Shown piece after piece: positions 14,815 to 24,131 of a stretch of 47,911 nt of DNA. The position numbers and the translations under genes were made by a program. The stretch is from Candidatus Tenebribacter burtonii (GTDB lineage Bacteria > Cloacimonadota > Cloacimonadia > Cloacimonadales > TCS61), in assembly GCA_030765625.1 (NCBI GenBank), contig JAVCCF010000103.1:1-47911 (forward strand), in the 5' to 3' direction. The notes below the pieces were generated by a model, which made no database searches, was not told where the DNA came from, and saw only the letters and a program-made list of their open reading frames with translations. The number at the start of each line of letters is the position of its first letter. Positions within the stretch are counted from its first letter, which is position 1.

Positions 14815-14972
14815 AGGACGTGTCATTTTGATGTATCCGAATTGTTTTGTTCAATCTGCAAAAATAAAACGGCAATTATGTTATCCTCAAGTAGATTTCA
14901 AATCAAGTTAAGAATGACAACTTATTTTTGTAATTTTGTCATCCTCACGAAAGTGGGGATCTCAGAATAATA
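14815..14972. repeat. Intergenic GTCAT/ATGAC repeat sequence
   Basis: The segment contains GTCATTTTGATG (14822), AAGAATGAC (about 14911) and GTCATCCTCACGAAAGTGGGG (around 14938; CCTCAC-GAAA-GTGGGG folds as a short hairpin). It is related to the repeats at 735-831 and 12764-12945. No gene is visible. Confidence 0.4.
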
Positions 14973-15000
14973 ATGACTCGATTTAATTAAATCGAGTCAT
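14973..15000. terminator. Perfect 28-bp palindrome between convergent genes
   Basis: ATGACTCGATTTAA and its exact reverse complement are directly joined (14 bp per arm, no loop). It lies between the 3' ends of the convergent oxidoreductase and FKBP genes. No long T run follows on either strand (TTATTATT on the minus strand), so it is a weak bidirectional terminator at best. Confidence 0.5.
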
Positions 15001-15029
15001 TTGCTTGAGAAATTTTATTGTACTTTTTA

Positions 15030-15830
15030 TTATTTCACTTCCAAGAGTTCTACATCGAAAATAAGTGTAGCATTGGGAGGGATTATTCCACCTGCACCAC
15101 GTTCTCCATAACCGAGATCAGCAGGAATGATCAGACGTACTTTATCACCTACTTTCATTAAAGCAATTCCTTCGTCCCAGCCTTTAATAACTCTTCCCAT
15201 TCCTAAAACAAAGCTGAATGGCTGATCTCTTTTTAGTGAAGAATCAAAAACAGTGCTATCTTCAAGATAACCAGTATAATGCACATTCACAGTATTCCCT
15301 GCAGCAGCTTTTATACCGTTACCTTCCTTAACTAAAATATATTCCAATCCCGATTCTGTTTTTGATTTTACTTTTCCTTCAATATCAAATTCTTCGATCT
15401 TAACAGGTGGTTTAATCTCTAGTAACTCAACCTCAAAAATCAGGGTAGCATTAGGTGGAATCATAGCACCGGCACCTCTTTCTCCATATCCCAGATTAGA
15501 TGGTATCTTTAGTACAGCTTTATCACCAACATGCATTAAAGCGATACCTTCATCCCAACCTTTTATTACCATTCCAGCTCCAAGCTCAAATGCAAAAGGT
15601 TCGCCTCTATCTAATGAACTATCAAATTTTGTTCCATCTTCAAGTTTTCCAGTATAATGAACTTTAACTCTACTTCCGGCTGTAGCTTGCACTCCGTTTC
15701 CATTCTCAGTAATTACATATTCTAATCCGGAATCTGTTTTTGTGTAATTCATCTCTTCTCCTTTTGGAACACTAAATAAATTTATCGAAACTAATGTTAC
15801 GATTATTATCAGTATTATTGTTTTTTTCAT
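15030..15830 (-). CDS. Exported tandem-domain FKBP peptidyl-prolyl isomerase
   Basis: This 266-residue protein has a signal peptide ([20 protein letters not shown]) and two FKBP domains in tandem, about residues 30-142 and 155-266. Each has the full signature: [16 protein letters not shown] or [16 protein letters not shown], then [21 protein letters not shown] and a final NATLIF-VELLE. Active-site residues (Y, D, F, W, Y) are kept in both copies, so both are probably active. The two domains are about two-thirds identical, indicating internal duplication. It would assist folding of periplasmic or outer-membrane proteins. The gene is the last of a minus-strand run that starts at the dcw cluster, but the gap to the next gene (22 nt plus a hypothetical) allows either shared or separate transcription. 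Confidence 0.93.
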   Translation of the reverse strand: MKKTIILIIIVTLVSINLFSVPKGEEMNYTKTDSGLEYVITENGNGVQATAGSRVKVHYTGKLEDGTKFDSSLDRGEPFAFELGAGMVIKGWDEGIALMHVGDKAVLKIPSNLGYGERGAGAMIPPNATLIFEVELLEIKPPVKIEEFDIEGKVKSKTESGLEYILVKEGNGIKAAAGNTVNVHYTGYLEDSTVFDSSLKRDQPFSFVLGMGRVIKGWDEGIALMKVGDKVRLIIPADLGYGERGAGGIIPPNATLIFDVELLEVK

Positions 15831-15851
15831 TTTTTTCTCCTTTTTATTTCT

Positions 15852-16241
15852 TTATTCATTGAATGTTCTTATTTTGAAATATCCATTTTTGAAATTAATA
15901 TTCTCAATATGTACAATTTCTGTTTTATCCTTTAGTAATTGCTGCAAGAAAAAAGTGATTACAGGATGCTCGTACTGAAAATACTGAAGAGTTTTAAACT
16001 TCTTAAAATGCAAATATTTATCTATTATCCAGTTTGTTTGAATTTCCAGAAATAACTTACCATTATTGTAATCTTTATAATTAATTTCCAGATCAACATT
16101 AACTGGAATTGAACGTACATTTTTATAACGAAATTTTATGCTTTCTCCTAAAATAACAATATTAGAAATAGAGTCAGGGATCAAATTATTAGCAATACAA
16201 ATATCAATAATTTCTGAAATAGTTATCCTGATTTCTGCCAT
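15852..16241 (-). CDS. Conserved-looking cytoplasmic protein of unknown function
   Basis: The product (129 residues) begins MAEIRITISEIIDICIANNL and has no signal or membrane segment. It looks alpha then beta: an N-terminal helix, then strands such as NVDLEINYKDYNNGKLFLEI and HIENINFKNGYFKIRTF. The strand-rich part recalls lipid-binding or DUF-type domains, but I cannot assign one. The stop is 22 nt before the FKBP start, so the two may be co-transcribed. AGGAGCAGG precedes the ATG. Confidence 0.6.
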   Translation of the reverse strand: MAEIRITISEIIDICIANNLIPDSISNIVILGESIKFRYKNVRSIPVNVDLEINYKDYNNGKLFLEIQTNWIIDKYLHFKKFKTLQYFQYEHPVITFFLQQLLKDKTEIVHIENINFKNGYFKIRTFNE

Positions 16242-16309
16242 GACCTGCTCCTTTTATAATTTTCTAGGTAAAATTTTTTTAGTTAATATAATTTGCAAGA
16301 AAATAATCT

Positions 16310-16750
16310 TTAAATATCCGGATTTAACTTTTTTGTGTAGTAAATGATATCTTTGTGTTTTACATAGTCTTTGTTATGAAAAAATATCATCGATGTTTCA
16401 TTCCAATCTTCAATGAGACAGGCAAATATCTTAACATTACTAGAGAGAAAAAAATCTTCAGATTTTTTTATTAAAGAAGCAGCGATTCCTTTTCCTCTGA
16501 ATTCTGGCAGAACGGCAAGCCGGTTGATCCATCCTTTACGACCATTATGGCTTGCAATGATCGCACCTGCAAATCTTTCATTTATCTCAGCAACAAAGAA
16601 ACGGTTATTTTTTAACTTTAGTTGTCTTTTAATATTTTCTTCTGAATCTCTGCCTTCAGGTTTAAATGGAAGTGATGATTTGATCCAAATGTCGATTAGG
16701 TTTTCATATTCAGATGCGAGCATTTCCCGGATAATTAGATTATTATTCAT
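16310..16750 (-). CDS. GNAT-family N-acetyltransferase
   Basis: The 146-residue GNAT acetyltransferase has motif A INRLAVLPEFRGKGIAASLI (about residues 76-95), containing the acetyl-CoA-binding R-G-x-G-x-A. Motif B-like NETSMIFFHNKDYVKHKDII follows. The N-terminal MNNNLIIREMLASEYENLID is the usual first strand and helix. Its ATG lies one base after the hydrolase stop (TGATATG), so translation is coupled. The substrate is unknown; small GNATs of this kind modify amines of metabolites, antibiotics or protein N-termini. Confidence 0.85.
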   Translation of the reverse strand: MNNNLIIREMLASEYENLIDIWIKSSLPFKPEGRDSEENIKRQLKLKNNRFFVAEINERFAGAIIASHNGRKGWINRLAVLPEFRGKGIAASLIKKSEDFFLSSNVKIFACLIEDWNETSMIFFHNKDYVKHKDIIYYTKKLNPDI

Positions 16751-16751
16751 A

Positions 16752-18023
16752 TCATTTTAAATGCTTTGCAGCAAATCGAAAAACACGATTAAAACTTTTG
16801 TCTACTTCTCTCTCAAGTTTTTTAGTAGGTGGGAACGGAATTACGTGATCATAATTGTAATTGAAATCCATTACTCTAACTTTTGTAGGGATTTTATTAT
16901 CAGATCCTTTTAGTGTATTTAAAACTTCAGAAGGAGGAACTACAAAATCCTTTTTAAGAGCAATAGCAGAAATCTGTTTATGAAGTTCCCTGAATCGTTT
17001 TTCTCTGAAATTCTGCATTTTATGAAATTCCAACATGCTCCTAAAATATTTGCCCACAGGATGGAGATCACTGAAATAGTGTTGTAATCTATCATCTTTT
17101 TTAAGCTCTTGCTCAAATTTTTCTATATAGAAAGAATAAACTGAAATATTGGCTTCGCTATCCAGTATATATTTTGAAGCAGCGTTCATTCTATTCAGGG
17201 TAGGACCTCCACAGAAATTGAATAATTTAGATTTTGAAAGGTAACCGAATGAGTTTGTAAGTAGGAGGATATTCGCCAGAAATGAACCGATAGAATAGGC
17301 GAAGAAATCTATGGAAGTATTCTTCTTTATTCGTGGATGTAGACCGGATCTAATTTCATGTATTAGCTGCATTACATCATAAAATGATTGTAGACCGGAC
17401 CATAAGAATCTTTGCGGATGAAACTGCAATCTTGCACTAAGTGCAATATTGGCAAAAGATGAATTTGCAATGTTTGGAAATATCTCCTTCCTTTCTTTAT
17501 TTGCAGTTCTCAAGAACCTGGGATCAATCCATTTAGCCGGAGTTCTATTCATATGAAAAGCGATAGGGAAGAGTATAATTTGCTTTCCAGTTTGTTCCAT
17601 TAATTTATAAGCCCATGGTAGATATTTGCTCCAATCTTTTTCGTTAAGACCATGCAGAAGAATTATTGTACCATTAGTTTTAACCTTTTTTATTCTTCGC
17701 TTTCCTGTTTTTTTAGATTTTTTAACCTCAATAGGAATTAGAATGCTGTAATTGAAATTTATATTTTCCTTAATTTTAGAATCAGGGGTTTCAATAATTT
17801 CATTAAGATGAGGTGCTTTGAATTTGCTTGAGAGATCGTAAGTGGTTTTGAATTCAATATTATGCTCATTACATTGATATGTATTTTCACCTGGTAAAAG
17901 TTTATGACTAAAAGATTCAAATGGAATATTAATTACACGTGTTCCCAGTTCAGGAATATCGATCTTTTCATTAATTAAGTTAAATTTGTTTTTTAATAGA
18001 TTATAAATTTCTAAATATGTCAT
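16752..18023 (-). CDS. Alpha/beta-hydrolase-like protein (DUF6051-like)
   Basis: The 423-residue protein has a clear alpha/beta hydrolase core: GTIILLHGLNEKDWSKYLPW (oxyanion-hole strand), QIILFPIAFHMNRTPAKW, and a nucleophile elbow FFAYSIGSFLANIL in which Ser occupies the usual place but the motif is A-Y-S-I-G. Near the C terminus NYNYDHVIPFPP offers a candidate catalytic His in the usual position. The arrangement and length fit the DUF6051 group found in Bacteroidota and relatives; that family name is from memory. No signal peptide, so cytoplasmic. It is translationally linked to the GNAT gene and follows the small membrane protein and ftsZ on the same strand. Substrate unknown. Confidence 0.7.
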   Translation of the reverse strand: MTYLEIYNLLKNKFNLINEKIDIPELGTRVINIPFESFSHKLLPGENTYQCNEHNIEFKTTYDLSSKFKAPHLNEIIETPDSKIKENINFNYSILIPIEVKKSKKTGKRRIKKVKTNGTIILLHGLNEKDWSKYLPWAYKLMEQTGKQIILFPIAFHMNRTPAKWIDPRFLRTANKERKEIFPNIANSSFANIALSARLQFHPQRFLWSGLQSFYDVMQLIHEIRSGLHPRIKKNTSIDFFAYSIGSFLANILLLTNSFGYLSKSKLFNFCGGPTLNRMNAASKYILDSEANISVYSFYIEKFEQELKKDDRLQHYFSDLHPVGKYFRSMLEFHKMQNFREKRFRELHKQISAIALKKDFVVPPSEVLNTLKGSDNKIPTKVRVMDFNYNYDHVIPFPPTKKLEREVDKSFNRVFRFAAKHLK

Positions 18024-18036
18024 TATGTCTCCAAAA

Positions 18037-18378
18037 TTATTGAGAAATTAGTTTAGTTAATAAAGAACTAACGAGAGTGATAAGTAAGGCTGCAATTGCC
18101 GAAGTAAAGCAACCTCTAAGTTTGAATTTGGGTACAAGTTTGGAAACAATAAGCAGACAGAATCCATTAATAAAAAATGTAAACAAGCCAAAAGTAATAA
18201 ATGTAATTGGGAATGAAATGAACTCCAGAACCGGTTTAATAGTAATGTTAACTAAGGCTAATACAAGAGCAGCAATTATAGCTGCAAAAAAGTTATCTAT
18301 TTCAAAAAGTCCGGTAAGACGTCCAACAGCATATATCGAGAAAGAGAGAATTAAAAAATAGAAAATTGTATCCTGCAT
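18037..18378 (-). CDS. Four-helix phage-holin-family membrane protein (DUF360/PF04020 type)
   Basis: The 113-residue protein is almost entirely membrane-embedded, with four segments at about 2-22, 30-52, 55-80 and 88-110. The pattern ALVLALVNITIKPVLEFISFPI followed by FGLFTFFINGFCLLIVSKLV is diagnostic of the 'mycobacterial 4 TMS phage holin' family (also called YvlD-like). Despite the name these proteins are widespread chromosomal membrane proteins of unknown role. It begins 22 nt after the ftsZ stop and is likely part of the same transcript. Confidence 0.82.
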   Translation of the reverse strand: MQDTIFYFLILSFSIYAVGRLTGLFEIDNFFAAIIAALVLALVNITIKPVLEFISFPITFITFGLFTFFINGFCLLIVSKLVPKFKLRGCFTSAIAALLITLVSSLLTKLISQ

Positions 18379-18399
18379 TATCAGGTTACTTCCATTCTA

Positions 18400-19554
18400 T
18401 TAATTTGAGAATTTCCTTAAGAAAGCTGGAATTTCCATTTGTCTATCAGGAAACACGCTTGTCTTTTCATCAGTACTTTTATTCAAATTTAAAGAACCAG
18501 ATTTTCTTATTCTTTGCAATGTACTGTCAATATCTTCCGAATCATCTTCTTTATTATAAATTATAGTTTCACGTTCGTACACGGTTGTGTTAGGTGTATC
18601 AAGTCCGGTAGTGATAAGTGTTACTTTGATTTTTCCTTCCATAGCATTATCAATAATGATGCCTGTAATAATATCCCCATCATCACCAGTTTGCTTAACA
18701 ATTTCATTTGTAATTAGTTCGAACTCATCCATTTTAAAATCTTTACCGGCTGTTATATTAATAAGAACACCTTTAGCATTTCCTATTGTAATATCCGAAA
18801 GCAAAGGATTATTCATAGCTTTCTGAGCAGCATCTACAGCTTTTTGGTCTCCATCTCCTAACCCTGATCCCATCATAGCTAGTCCGCGATTTTTCATTAC
18901 AGTTTGGACATCAGCAAAATCTACATTCATATAACCACTGTAATGAATTATGTCAGAAATAGCTTTTGCAGCTTCATACAAAATATTATCAGCTTTTTTA
19001 AAGGCGTCGATAACAGTCATGTCAGGGTAAATGTCAGTGAGTTTTTCATTTGGGATAACAATAAGTGTATCAACATTTTCACGAAGTTTTTTTATTCCGT
19101 TTTCAGCGTTAATATTACGCTTTTTGCCTTCACTTCTAAATGGTCTGCTTACAATTCCAATTGTAAGAATGCCCATCTCACGTGCAAGAGACGCAATAAC
19201 AGGAGTTGCACCAGTTCCAGTTCCACCGCCCATCCCAGCAGCAATGAAAAGAAGATCTGTACCTTTTAAATTATTTTTAATATCCTCACGAGATTCTTCT
19301 GCGGCTTTACGTCCAATTTCTGGATTCGCACCTGCTCCAAGTCCTTTAGTTAATTCTCTTCCAAGTTGCAGTTTAACTTTTGCTTTTGATTTTTTCAAAT
19401 CCATGATATTAGTATTTGCAACGGCAAATTCTAAGCCTTGTAAGTTATAATCAATCATCGTACCAACTGCATTACCACCTGCTCCTCCAACACCAATGAT
19501 TTTTATATGTGTACCAAAAGGTATTTCATCATGATTCAGGTCTAATTCCAACAT
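18400..19554 (-). CDS. ftsZ: Cell division protein FtsZ
   Basis: FtsZ is the tubulin-like GTPase that forms the division ring. The 384-residue protein has the nucleotide-binding GVGGAGGNAVGTM (about 21-33), the tubulin signature AAGMGGGTGTGATPVIA (about 105-121), NADNIL-type NKADNILYEAA, and the T7-loop NVDFADVQTVM. A ~55-residue variable linker leads to the conserved C-terminal peptide EIPAFLRKFSN, the docking site for FtsA. The ATG at 19554 is 28 nt after the ftsA stop. It is the last core gene of the dcw cluster, the usual ftsQ-ftsA-ftsZ order. Confidence 0.98.
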   Translation of the reverse strand: MLELDLNHDEIPFGTHIKIIGVGGAGGNAVGTMIDYNLQGLEFAVANTNIMDLKKSKAKVKLQLGRELTKGLGAGANPEIGRKAAEESREDIKNNLKGTDLLFIAAGMGGGTGTGATPVIASLAREMGILTIGIVSRPFRSEGKKRNINAENGIKKLRENVDTLIVIPNEKLTDIYPDMTVIDAFKKADNILYEAAKAISDIIHYSGYMNVDFADVQTVMKNRGLAMMGSGLGDGDQKAVDAAQKAMNNPLLSDITIGNAKGVLINITAGKDFKMDEFELITNEIVKQTGDDGDIITGIIIDNAMEGKIKVTLITTGLDTPNTTVYERETIIYNKEDDSEDIDSTLQRIRKSGSLNLNKSTDEKTSVFPDRQMEIPAFLRKFSN

Positions 19555-19581
19555 ATAACCTCCGGAAATATATCTTGTTTC

Positions 19582-20847
19582 TTAAAAATAATCTTTAAAT
19601 GCTACTTTAATTCTTTGCCAGAAATTGGATAATGAACTCCCAATTTTTATACTATTTATTTTATTATCTCTACTTTTAAGTTCATCATAAACATAATAGA
19701 GAATACCTACGCTGGTTGCATATTTTGGATTTTCCAATCTATCTGTAGGCCCAGCTAATTTTGTTAAATATGGATAACCGATTTTGGTTGGCATATTAAA
19801 GATCTGGTCGGCAAGTAATGTACTATTAATTAGTAGAGAAGCTCCACCAGTAAGTACAAGTCCGGCAGTTATTAAATTAAGGTCATGGTGCTCGCTCAAA
19901 ATTTTATATGCTCCTTCGAATATCTCACGCATTCTGGCTTCAATGATCTCAGTCATGTATTTCAATTTTTTCTTTTTTGATTCTCTACCACCAATTCCTT
20001 CGATCTCTATCAATTTATCATCAGGGACCTGTGATGAAAGTGAATTACCCAATTCTAGCTTAAGTTTCTCTGCATTTTGAGGTGAAGTATGTAATCCGAC
20101 AGAAAGGTCGTGGGTTATATTTTTACCACCAATTGGAAGAACTGCACTGAATCTTATAGTGTCTTTGTAGAATATTGCAATATCAGTAGTTCCACCACCA
20201 ATATCAATAATTATAGAACCCAATTCTTTTTCTACATCATCCAAAACGGAATGTGAAGAAGCTATTGGTTCCAGATAGGTCTTTTCAACTTTGTATCCTG
20301 CTATCTCAATACACTTATTGATATTCCTAAGTGCATTGATGTCTGCCATCACGATATGTACATGAGCAGAAAGATTGAAACCACTCATATTCACTGGGTT
20401 CATTATTCCGTCTTGGTCATCAATTTTATAATATTGAGGAATTGCATGAATAATTTCTAATCTCTCATTTCCTTGTTGTATTTTTACATTATTTTTGGAA
20501 TTTGAAATAACGTTCTCTACATGTTGTTGATCTATATCACAAGGATGAGTACCGGAAGTTAAAGATATTCTTCCAATTGCGTTTTGGCTTTTAATGTGTT
20601 CTCCTGCAATTCCTACATAAATATTCTTCGCCTTAAAAGTTGCCATCTCCTCAGATTCATTAATAGCATCGCTCATAGATTTTGAAGCTTTCATAATATC
20701 CACAACAATACCATTGACCATACCATCGGATTTGCTTGTTCCTATACCTTTAACTTCTAACTTATTTTCTTCATTTATTTCTGCGATAATAACACAGATC
20801 TTGGTTGTACCAATATCTATTGACGTAATCACCTGACCGATTTTCAT
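19582..20847 (-). CDS. ftsA: Cell division protein FtsA
   Basis: FtsA is the actin-like ATPase that tethers FtsZ to the membrane. In the 421-residue protein the ATPase fold is evident from SIDIGTTKICVIIAE (phosphate 1), IIIDIGGGTTDIAIF (phosphate 2) and LVLTGGASLL (adenosine motif). The C terminus LSNFWQRIKVAFKDYF is the amphipathic membrane-targeting helix. Its ATG overlaps the ftsQ stop by 4 nt (ATGA) and has a GGAGGAG ribosome binding site. Confidence 0.97.
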   Translation of the reverse strand: MKIGQVITSIDIGTTKICVIIAEINEENKLEVKGIGTSKSDGMVNGIVVDIMKASKSMSDAINESEEMATFKAKNIYVGIAGEHIKSQNAIGRISLTSGTHPCDIDQQHVENVISNSKNNVKIQQGNERLEIIHAIPQYYKIDDQDGIMNPVNMSGFNLSAHVHIVMADINALRNINKCIEIAGYKVEKTYLEPIASSHSVLDDVEKELGSIIIDIGGGTTDIAIFYKDTIRFSAVLPIGGKNITHDLSVGLHTSPQNAEKLKLELGNSLSSQVPDDKLIEIEGIGGRESKKKKLKYMTEIIEARMREIFEGAYKILSEHHDLNLITAGLVLTGGASLLINSTLLADQIFNMPTKIGYPYLTKLAGPTDRLENPKYATSVGILYYVYDELKSRDNKINSIKIGSSLSNFWQRIKVAFKDYF

Positions 20848-21596
20848 ATCTCCTCCGACCTGATCACAAGTTGATCTTTGAATCTTAAATCTATTGTTGT
20901 ACCTTTTTCAAAAATACGATTTTGCTCTAGGAAAATGAGCTTCCTAAGTTTCTCCTCGATTTCATTATCTCCAAAAACGATTCTATACCCGATATCCGCA
21001 TTTACAAAAATTAGATTTTTATCTTTTAAATAGAATTCGGAAATACTATTTATAAAATCTGGGTCAACTCTTGCAAATTTCTCTCTTAAAGAAAATATTC
21101 TCTCAATAAGAATATTCTCGATTTTTTGTCCGATAATGATCTCAGAATCGGGAATTTTGGTTCCGATTACCGGCAGAGCTTCATTTTCATAAAAATTCAC
21201 ATTATCCAAGACGATTCTGTTTTTATCAATTGGAAAAATAATTCCGCTTTCTGTTCGGAAAAAAAATTCCCCCTTTTTCTCACTAATTTCAATTTTTAAC
21301 TTATTTGGGAATATTTTGGAAACTTTAATGCCATCGATACGTACAATATTTTCATATTTTTTTAGAACATCTTTCTTAGAGATTGAATACAAATTCAAAT
21401 TGATGAAATCATTACATATATTCTTAAGGAAATCTGTTTCTAAATTTTCATTTCCACTGATCCTAATTGATTCTACTTTGAAAATATCTAATTTGGTAAA
21501 TAAATTATTTATGCCAATGTAAGCTCCATAGATCAGTATAACAAGCACAATAAAGAAGAAAAAATATCTGCTTGAGCCGGATCTTTTTTTCTTCAT
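20844..21596 (-). CDS. ftsQ: Cell division protein FtsQ
   Basis: The 250-residue bitopic protein has a short basic cytoplasmic start (MKKKRSGSSRYF), a membrane segment (about 11-31), a POTRA domain (FKVESIRISGNENLETDFLK onward) and the FtsQ beta domain with a typical C-terminal DLRFKDQLVIR. It would link the divisome to the periplasmic FtsL/FtsB complex. Sequence similarity in this family is low, but domain order and position between murB and ftsA make the assignment secure. It overlaps the stop of murB by one base (TAATG) and the start of ftsA by four. Confidence 0.92.
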   Translation of the reverse strand: MKKKRSGSSRYFFFFIVLVILIYGAYIGINNLFTKLDIFKVESIRISGNENLETDFLKNICNDFINLNLYSISKKDVLKKYENIVRIDGIKVSKIFPNKLKIEISEKKGEFFFRTESGIIFPIDKNRIVLDNVNFYENEALPVIGTKIPDSEIIIGQKIENILIERIFSLREKFARVDPDFINSISEFYLKDKNLIFVNADIGYRIVFGDNEIEEKLRKLIFLEQNRIFEKGTTIDLRFKDQLVIRSEEI

Positions 21597-22465
21597 TAGT
21601 TTATTACCTTTATTTCTAATTCAAGTTCTATGCCTTTTTGTTTTGTAACTGTTTCTTGAACTATTTGTATTAATTTAGTTACATCGCTGAAAGAAGCATT
21701 TCCTCTATTAATAATGAAATTTGCATGCTTCTCACTAATTTGTGCATCACCGATCTGTAATCCTTTTAATCCGCATTCTTCTATTAGCTGTCCGGCAAAC
21801 ATTCCCACAGGATTTTTAAATGTACTTCCTAAACTAGGATAATCGTATGGATGTCGTTTAAATCTTTTGGAAATAATATCTTCCCTGTCAGCTGAAATCT
21901 GTTTTTTTGTTTTCTTATCCAGTTTAAAGGCGGCTCGCACAATAAAATCTTGTAATGATGTAGTCCTGTAACCAAATTCAAGATCATTGTAATCAATCTT
22001 GATAATTTCTCCTTTAAGATTTACATACTCAACCCATAACAGATAATCAAAAATACATTTTTCAAAAGCTCCAGCATTCATATGAATTGCTCCACCGATA
22101 TGGGCAGGAATACCGGAAATAAATTCCAACCCACCTAATCCATGCTGCATCGTTTTATCAATAAATGAGCTGATCTTTATATTGGAAGAGACAGTTACAA
22201 CTTTCTTATCAACCTGAAAAATTTTAGGAAGATAAGCATCCAAAATAATCACTCTATTCCCAACATTTCCAAATAGGATATTGGAACCACCGCCCACAGG
22301 AACTATCTCCAGATTTTGTGTCTTTGCTTCCTTAACTATAGAAGATAGATCACTAACACTCTGTGGTGCAAGAAGATAAGTGGCATTTCCACCAATTTTC
22401 ATGTTGGAGTATTTACTTAATGAACTCTTTATAGCAAACGAAGTTAGCATTTTACTGTCAAACAT
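21596..22465 (-). CDS. murB: UDP-N-acetylenolpyruvoylglucosamine reductase MurB
   Basis: MurB reduces the enolpyruvyl ether with NADPH to give UDP-MurNAc. The 289-residue type II-length protein has an FAD-binding start (YSNMKIGGNATYLLAPQS), VPVGGGSNILFG, GLGGLEFISGIPAHIGGAI with HMNAG, the Tyr/Arg FGYRTTSL, and the catalytic PSLGSTFKNPVG region with its Ser. A distal Glu lies in QETVTKQKGIELELE. It is translationally coupled to ftsQ and lies 20 nt after murC. Confidence 0.96.
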   Translation of the reverse strand: MFDSKMLTSFAIKSSLSKYSNMKIGGNATYLLAPQSVSDLSSIVKEAKTQNLEIVPVGGGSNILFGNVGNRVIILDAYLPKIFQVDKKVVTVSSNIKISSFIDKTMQHGLGGLEFISGIPAHIGGAIHMNAGAFEKCIFDYLLWVEYVNLKGEIIKIDYNDLEFGYRTTSLQDFIVRAAFKLDKKTKKQISADREDIISKRFKRHPYDYPSLGSTFKNPVGMFAGQLIEECGLKGLQIGDAQISEKHANFIINRGNASFSDVTKLIQIVQETVTKQKGIELELEIKVIN

Positions 22466-22485
22466 TTTTTCCTTTTTTACTAAAT

Positions 22486-23853
22486 TTAATTCTTTTTACT
22501 TAAAAATTTCTCACCAAATTTGTATATGCTTCCGGCACCCATTGTGATGAGAATATCTCCAGGTTTGGTAATTTCTTTAATTTTATTTACAATTTCATTA
22601 TTTGACTGAATATAATGAACATTTTTATGTCCGGATTGAATTGCTGCATCTGAAATCAGTTTTCCGGTAACTCCCTTAATTGGTTTTTCTCTAGCTGGGA
22701 ATATTGGGGTGACAAGAAGCACATCAGATTGGAAAAAGGAGTGTCCAAAATCTTCATAAAAATCTTGTGTCCGTGAATATAGATGAGGTTGGAAGACAAC
22801 CACGATGCGGTTTGGAATACCGTTTCTCACGCCTTTCAGGGTTGCTTTGATTTCGGTTGGATGATGTGCGTAATCATCATATAATATCACTCCATCTTTT
22901 TCACCTTTATATTCAAATCTACGGAAAACACCATTGAAATCAGCTAAACCTTTTTGAATTGATTCGAAAGAAATATCAAGTTCTAATCCAGTTGCAATAG
23001 CCAGCAGTGAATTAAGAATATTATGTTCACCCATTGCTTTTAAATTTATGTGTCCAAGTTCATTGCCATTATAAACGGCAATATAGCTGGTCTCAAAATT
23101 GTTAAATTCAATATCGATAGCACGAACATTTGCTTGTTGTGATAAACCATAAGTAAGTATTTCTTTCTTTATTCTTGGGATAATCGATTGAACACCATGA
23201 TCATCCAAACAAGCTATAACACAACCGAAAAAGGGAACTTTATTAGCATATTCAACAAATGCATCTTTTACACTTTCCAGATTTGAATAACAATCCAGAT
23301 GATCAGCTTCGATATTTGTAATGCCGGCAATAATCGGACTAAGTGTAAGGAATGAACGATCAAACTCATCAGCTTCTACCACAATATATTTTCCTGAACC
23401 GAGCAGGTTATTAGAGCCATAGTTTTTCACGATCCCGCCAACAATTACTGTAGGGTCAAGTGAAGCTGCTGATAACACACTGCCAACCATTGAAGTTGTG
23501 GATGTTTTGCCATGAGTTCCGGCAATTCCAATTCCATAACTCATTCTCATAATTTCAGAAAGCATTTCGGCTCTACGAATCACCGGAATCTTCTTAGAAA
23601 GTGCAAAGGCGATTTCCGGATTATCATCAGTTACAGCTGAAGATTTCACAATGACATCAGCATCCACGATCGTGTCAGCATTGTGAACTTGGGAAATGAC
23701 AGCACCTTTTTGAGTTAGATGTTCTGTGATTTTGCTTAAGGATAGGTCTGATCCACTTACTTTGAATCCTTGATTTAAGAGGAGTTCGGCTATTCCGCTC
23801 ATTCCAATTCCACCTATTCCTACAAAATGTATTTTCTTGGTTCTTCCTAACAT
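22486..23853 (-). CDS. murC: UDP-N-acetylmuramate--L-alanine ligase MurC
   Basis: The ATP-dependent ligase adds L-Ala to UDP-MurNAc in the cytoplasm. Of 455 residues, the N-terminal Rossmann domain has VGIGGIGMSGIAELLLNQGF. The central domain has the P-loop GTHGKTSTTSMVG (about 110), EADEFDRSFL and the ITNIEADHLDCY block. The C-terminal domain has YDDYAHHPTEI and VFQPHLYSRT. It is preceded by two small remnant ORFs that separate it from murG, where the order would normally be direct. Confidence 0.97.
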   Translation of the reverse strand: MLGRTKKIHFVGIGGIGMSGIAELLLNQGFKVSGSDLSLSKITEHLTQKGAVISQVHNADTIVDADVIVKSSAVTDDNPEIAFALSKKIPVIRRAEMLSEIMRMSYGIGIAGTHGKTSTTSMVGSVLSAASLDPTVIVGGIVKNYGSNNLLGSGKYIVVEADEFDRSFLTLSPIIAGITNIEADHLDCYSNLESVKDAFVEYANKVPFFGCVIACLDDHGVQSIIPRIKKEILTYGLSQQANVRAIDIEFNNFETSYIAVYNGNELGHINLKAMGEHNILNSLLAIATGLELDISFESIQKGLADFNGVFRRFEYKGEKDGVILYDDYAHHPTEIKATLKGVRNGIPNRIVVVFQPHLYSRTQDFYEDFGHSFFQSDVLLVTPIFPAREKPIKGVTGKLISDAAIQSGHKNVHYIQSNNEIVNKIKEITKPGDILITMGAGSIYKFGEKFLSKKN

Positions 23854-23860
23854 TTCTTCC

Positions 23861-24079
23861 TCATTTTAAAATTTCTCCACGGATAAATTCAATTGGCTTT
23901 ATTTTATCTGAGTTATCAGTGCTAATTTCAGAAAGTCTCTCAGAATTATATAATTTTATTAGTTCAGAAAATAATTCAAAAGCATAAATGGTATTTTCAA
24001 TGAAAACCGGATTCAACCGCTCATTTTTTTTCTGGATTTCTTTTATCCATTTCAAGTCAAAGCATTTGTCTTTAATCAT
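23861..24079 (-). pseudogene. 5' fragment of an AbiEii-type nucleotidyltransferase gene
   Basis: The 72-residue ORF reads DKCFDLKWIKEIQKKNERLN, then NPVFIENTIYAFELFSELIK. This resembles the N terminus of AbiEii/AbiGii toxin-type nucleotidyltransferases, which go on with a GGTSL nucleotidyltransferase motif that is missing here. The ORF ends 7 nt before murC, so the rest has been deleted or replaced. It still has a fair ribosome binding site (AGAGGAAACGGAG). The family call is from pattern memory and moderate. It may be maintained only because it lies in the dcw transcript. Confidence 0.45.
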
Positions 24080-24092
24080 TATTGCTCCGTTT

Positions 24093-24131
24093 CCTCTATC
24101 GGCAGTATTTCTCGATTACTGCCAATAGAGG
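24093..24131. repeat. Long hairpin between the two remnant ORFs
   Basis: CCTCTATCGGCAGTA (24093-24107) and TACTGCCAATAGAGG (24117-24131) form a 15-bp stem with one G-U-type mismatch and a 9-nt loop. It covers the end of the 73-residue ORF and part of the ribosome binding site of the next ORF. There is no T run. It may be a transcript-processing structure or the scar of a mobile element. Confidence 0.65.
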
